A stretch of DNA of 6,195 nucleotides from an uncultured Alcaligenaceae bacterium (GTDB taxonomy: Bacteria; Pseudomonadota; Gammaproteobacteria; Burkholderiales; Burkholderiaceae_B), in NCBI GenBank assembly GCA_937897265.1, contig CALCPT010000439.1, positions 1-6,195 of the forward strand. The letters are read 5' to 3'. Each line of letters opens with the position of its first letter. Position 1 is the first letter of the stretch. Shown here in pieces: positions 5,624-6,195 of the stretch. The translations under genes were made by a program, and so were the position numbers. The notes under the pieces are model-generated. The model was not told the origin of the DNA and did not search any database. It saw nothing but the letters and a program-made list of their open reading frames with translations.

Positions 5624-6195
5624 ATGGATTCGTTTTTATTGCAAGTGACTGCAGGTCTGGCGAACGGTGGGATTTATGCCGCTGTCGGGTTGGCATTGGT
5701 GATGATTCATCAGGCGACCCATCACATTAATTTTGCTCAGGGAGAAATGGCAACGTTCTCAACGTTTATTGCCTGGGCAATGATTCAGGCTGGCGTACCT
5801 TACTGGGTAGCGTTTGTGGTGACGATGGTTGTGTCGTTTGTCGCGGGTTTGTTGATTCAACGTATTTTTCTTAAACCTGTTGAAAAAGCTCCGATACTGA
5901 CAAACGTGATTGTGTTTGTTGGCTTGCTGGTGATTTTTAACGCCTTTGCGGGTTGGATTTTTGAGCACACCATCAAGTCGTTTCCTAGCCCGTTTCCGGT
6001 TGAGGGCATGTTCTTGCCACAATACTTTTCAGGCCATCAAATTGGCTCGATCACCGTCACCTTAGTTGTGCTGCTCTCAGTCTTTTGTTTCTTTCGTTTT
6101 ACGCCGCTCGGTTTGGCGATGCGCGCTGCGGCCTTTAATCCAGAGTCAGCCCGCTTAGTCGGTATCCGAGTGTCGTGGATGTTGGCGCTTGGCTG
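5624..6195 (+). CDS. livH: LivH-type ABC transporter permease (branched-chain amino acid / HAAT family), N-terminal part (cut by window edge)
   Basis: The frame from the ATG at 5624 stays open to the window end, giving 190 residues of a family usually near 290. TGGAG lies six bases before the start. The protein is an inner-membrane channel subunit that pairs with LivM. Hydrophobic segments lie at about 9-28, 43-56, 61-79, 92-112 and 141-158. LivH hallmarks are GLANGGIYAAVGLALVMI (11-28), HHINFAQGEMATF (33-45) and, after the fifth segment, TPLGLAMRAAAFNPESARLVGI (160-181), the cytoplasmic coupling-loop region that meets the ATPases. It is separated from livF by 26 bp and is clearly in the same operon. 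NFAQGE has Gln where many relatives have His, a common variant. The livM and binding-protein genes, usually adjacent, would be past the right edge. Confidence 0.93.
   Translation, partial: MDSFLLQVTAGLANGGIYAAVGLALVMIHQATHHINFAQGEMATFSTFIAWAMIQAGVPYWVAFVVTMVVSFVAGLLIQRIFLKPVEKAPILTNVIVFVGLLVIFNAFAGWIFEHTIKSFPSPFPVEGMFLPQYFSGHQIGSITVTLVVLLSVFCFFRFTPLGLAMRAAAFNPESARLVGIRVSWMLALG

Noticed and set aside
5361..6022. Minus-strand open frames opposite livF and livH
   Set aside because: They are antisense shadows of clear transporter genes, with low-complexity basic products and no recognisable domain.
1..6195. Mobile element, CRISPR array, tRNA, phage or defence system
   Set aside because: I found no transposase or integrase, no terminal or regularly spaced repeats, no tRNA-like cloverleaf and no defence-type domains by reading both strands.

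Overview
The window looks like a catabolic or uptake locus of a Gram-negative proteobacterium. A betaproteobacterium of the order Burkholderiales is most likely. The main reason is two Bug-type (TctC-like) periplasmic receptors close together, since that family is greatly expanded in Alcaligenaceae and Comamonadaceae. The pairing with a TauD/TfdA-type dioxygenase, an MmgE/PrpD protein and a LIV-type ABC transporter points the same way. Base composition appears near balanced by eye. The assignment is inferred from gene content; there is no rRNA or marker gene here.

Left arm, minus strand (1-2168). Read leftward, this is a compact three-gene transcription unit: a complete Bug receptor (2168-1188), a TauD/TfdA-family Fe(II)/2-oxoglutarate dioxygenase (1153-329), and the first third of a second Bug receptor (332 to the window edge). 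The dioxygenase stop and second receptor start share an ATGA, so they are probably translationally coupled. Neither TctA nor TctB membrane components are visible.

Divergent spacer (2169-2433). It holds a candidate extended -10 promoter for the left arm, a weaker candidate promoter for the right arm, an imperfect inverted repeat that could be an operator, and a perfect 11-bp palindrome just before the right-hand start codon. No regulator gene lies in the window.

Right arm, plus strand (2434-6195). An MmgE/PrpD-family protein (2434-3822) is followed by a 283-bp spacer with two hairpins and a candidate promoter. Then comes an ABC importer operon of the branched-chain amino acid (HAAT/LIV) type: livG with a TTG start, livF overlapping it by 14 bp, and the first 190 codons of livH. 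The remaining parts (livM-like permease, periplasmic binding protein) would be expected beyond the right edge.

A reasonable joint reading is import of a small carboxylated or amide-type compound, through the ABC system and perhaps Bug receptors, followed by oxidative attack by the dioxygenase and dehydration, decarboxylation or epimerisation by the MmgE/PrpD enzyme. The substrate cannot be read from the sequence. The dioxygenase keeps its metal and 2-oxoglutarate ligands but appears to lack two residues that contact taurine in E. coli TauD, so taurine is not the obvious substrate. I see no mobile element, CRISPR array, RNA gene, phage gene or clearly new system. The interest lies in the unassigned pathway and the regulatory DNA.
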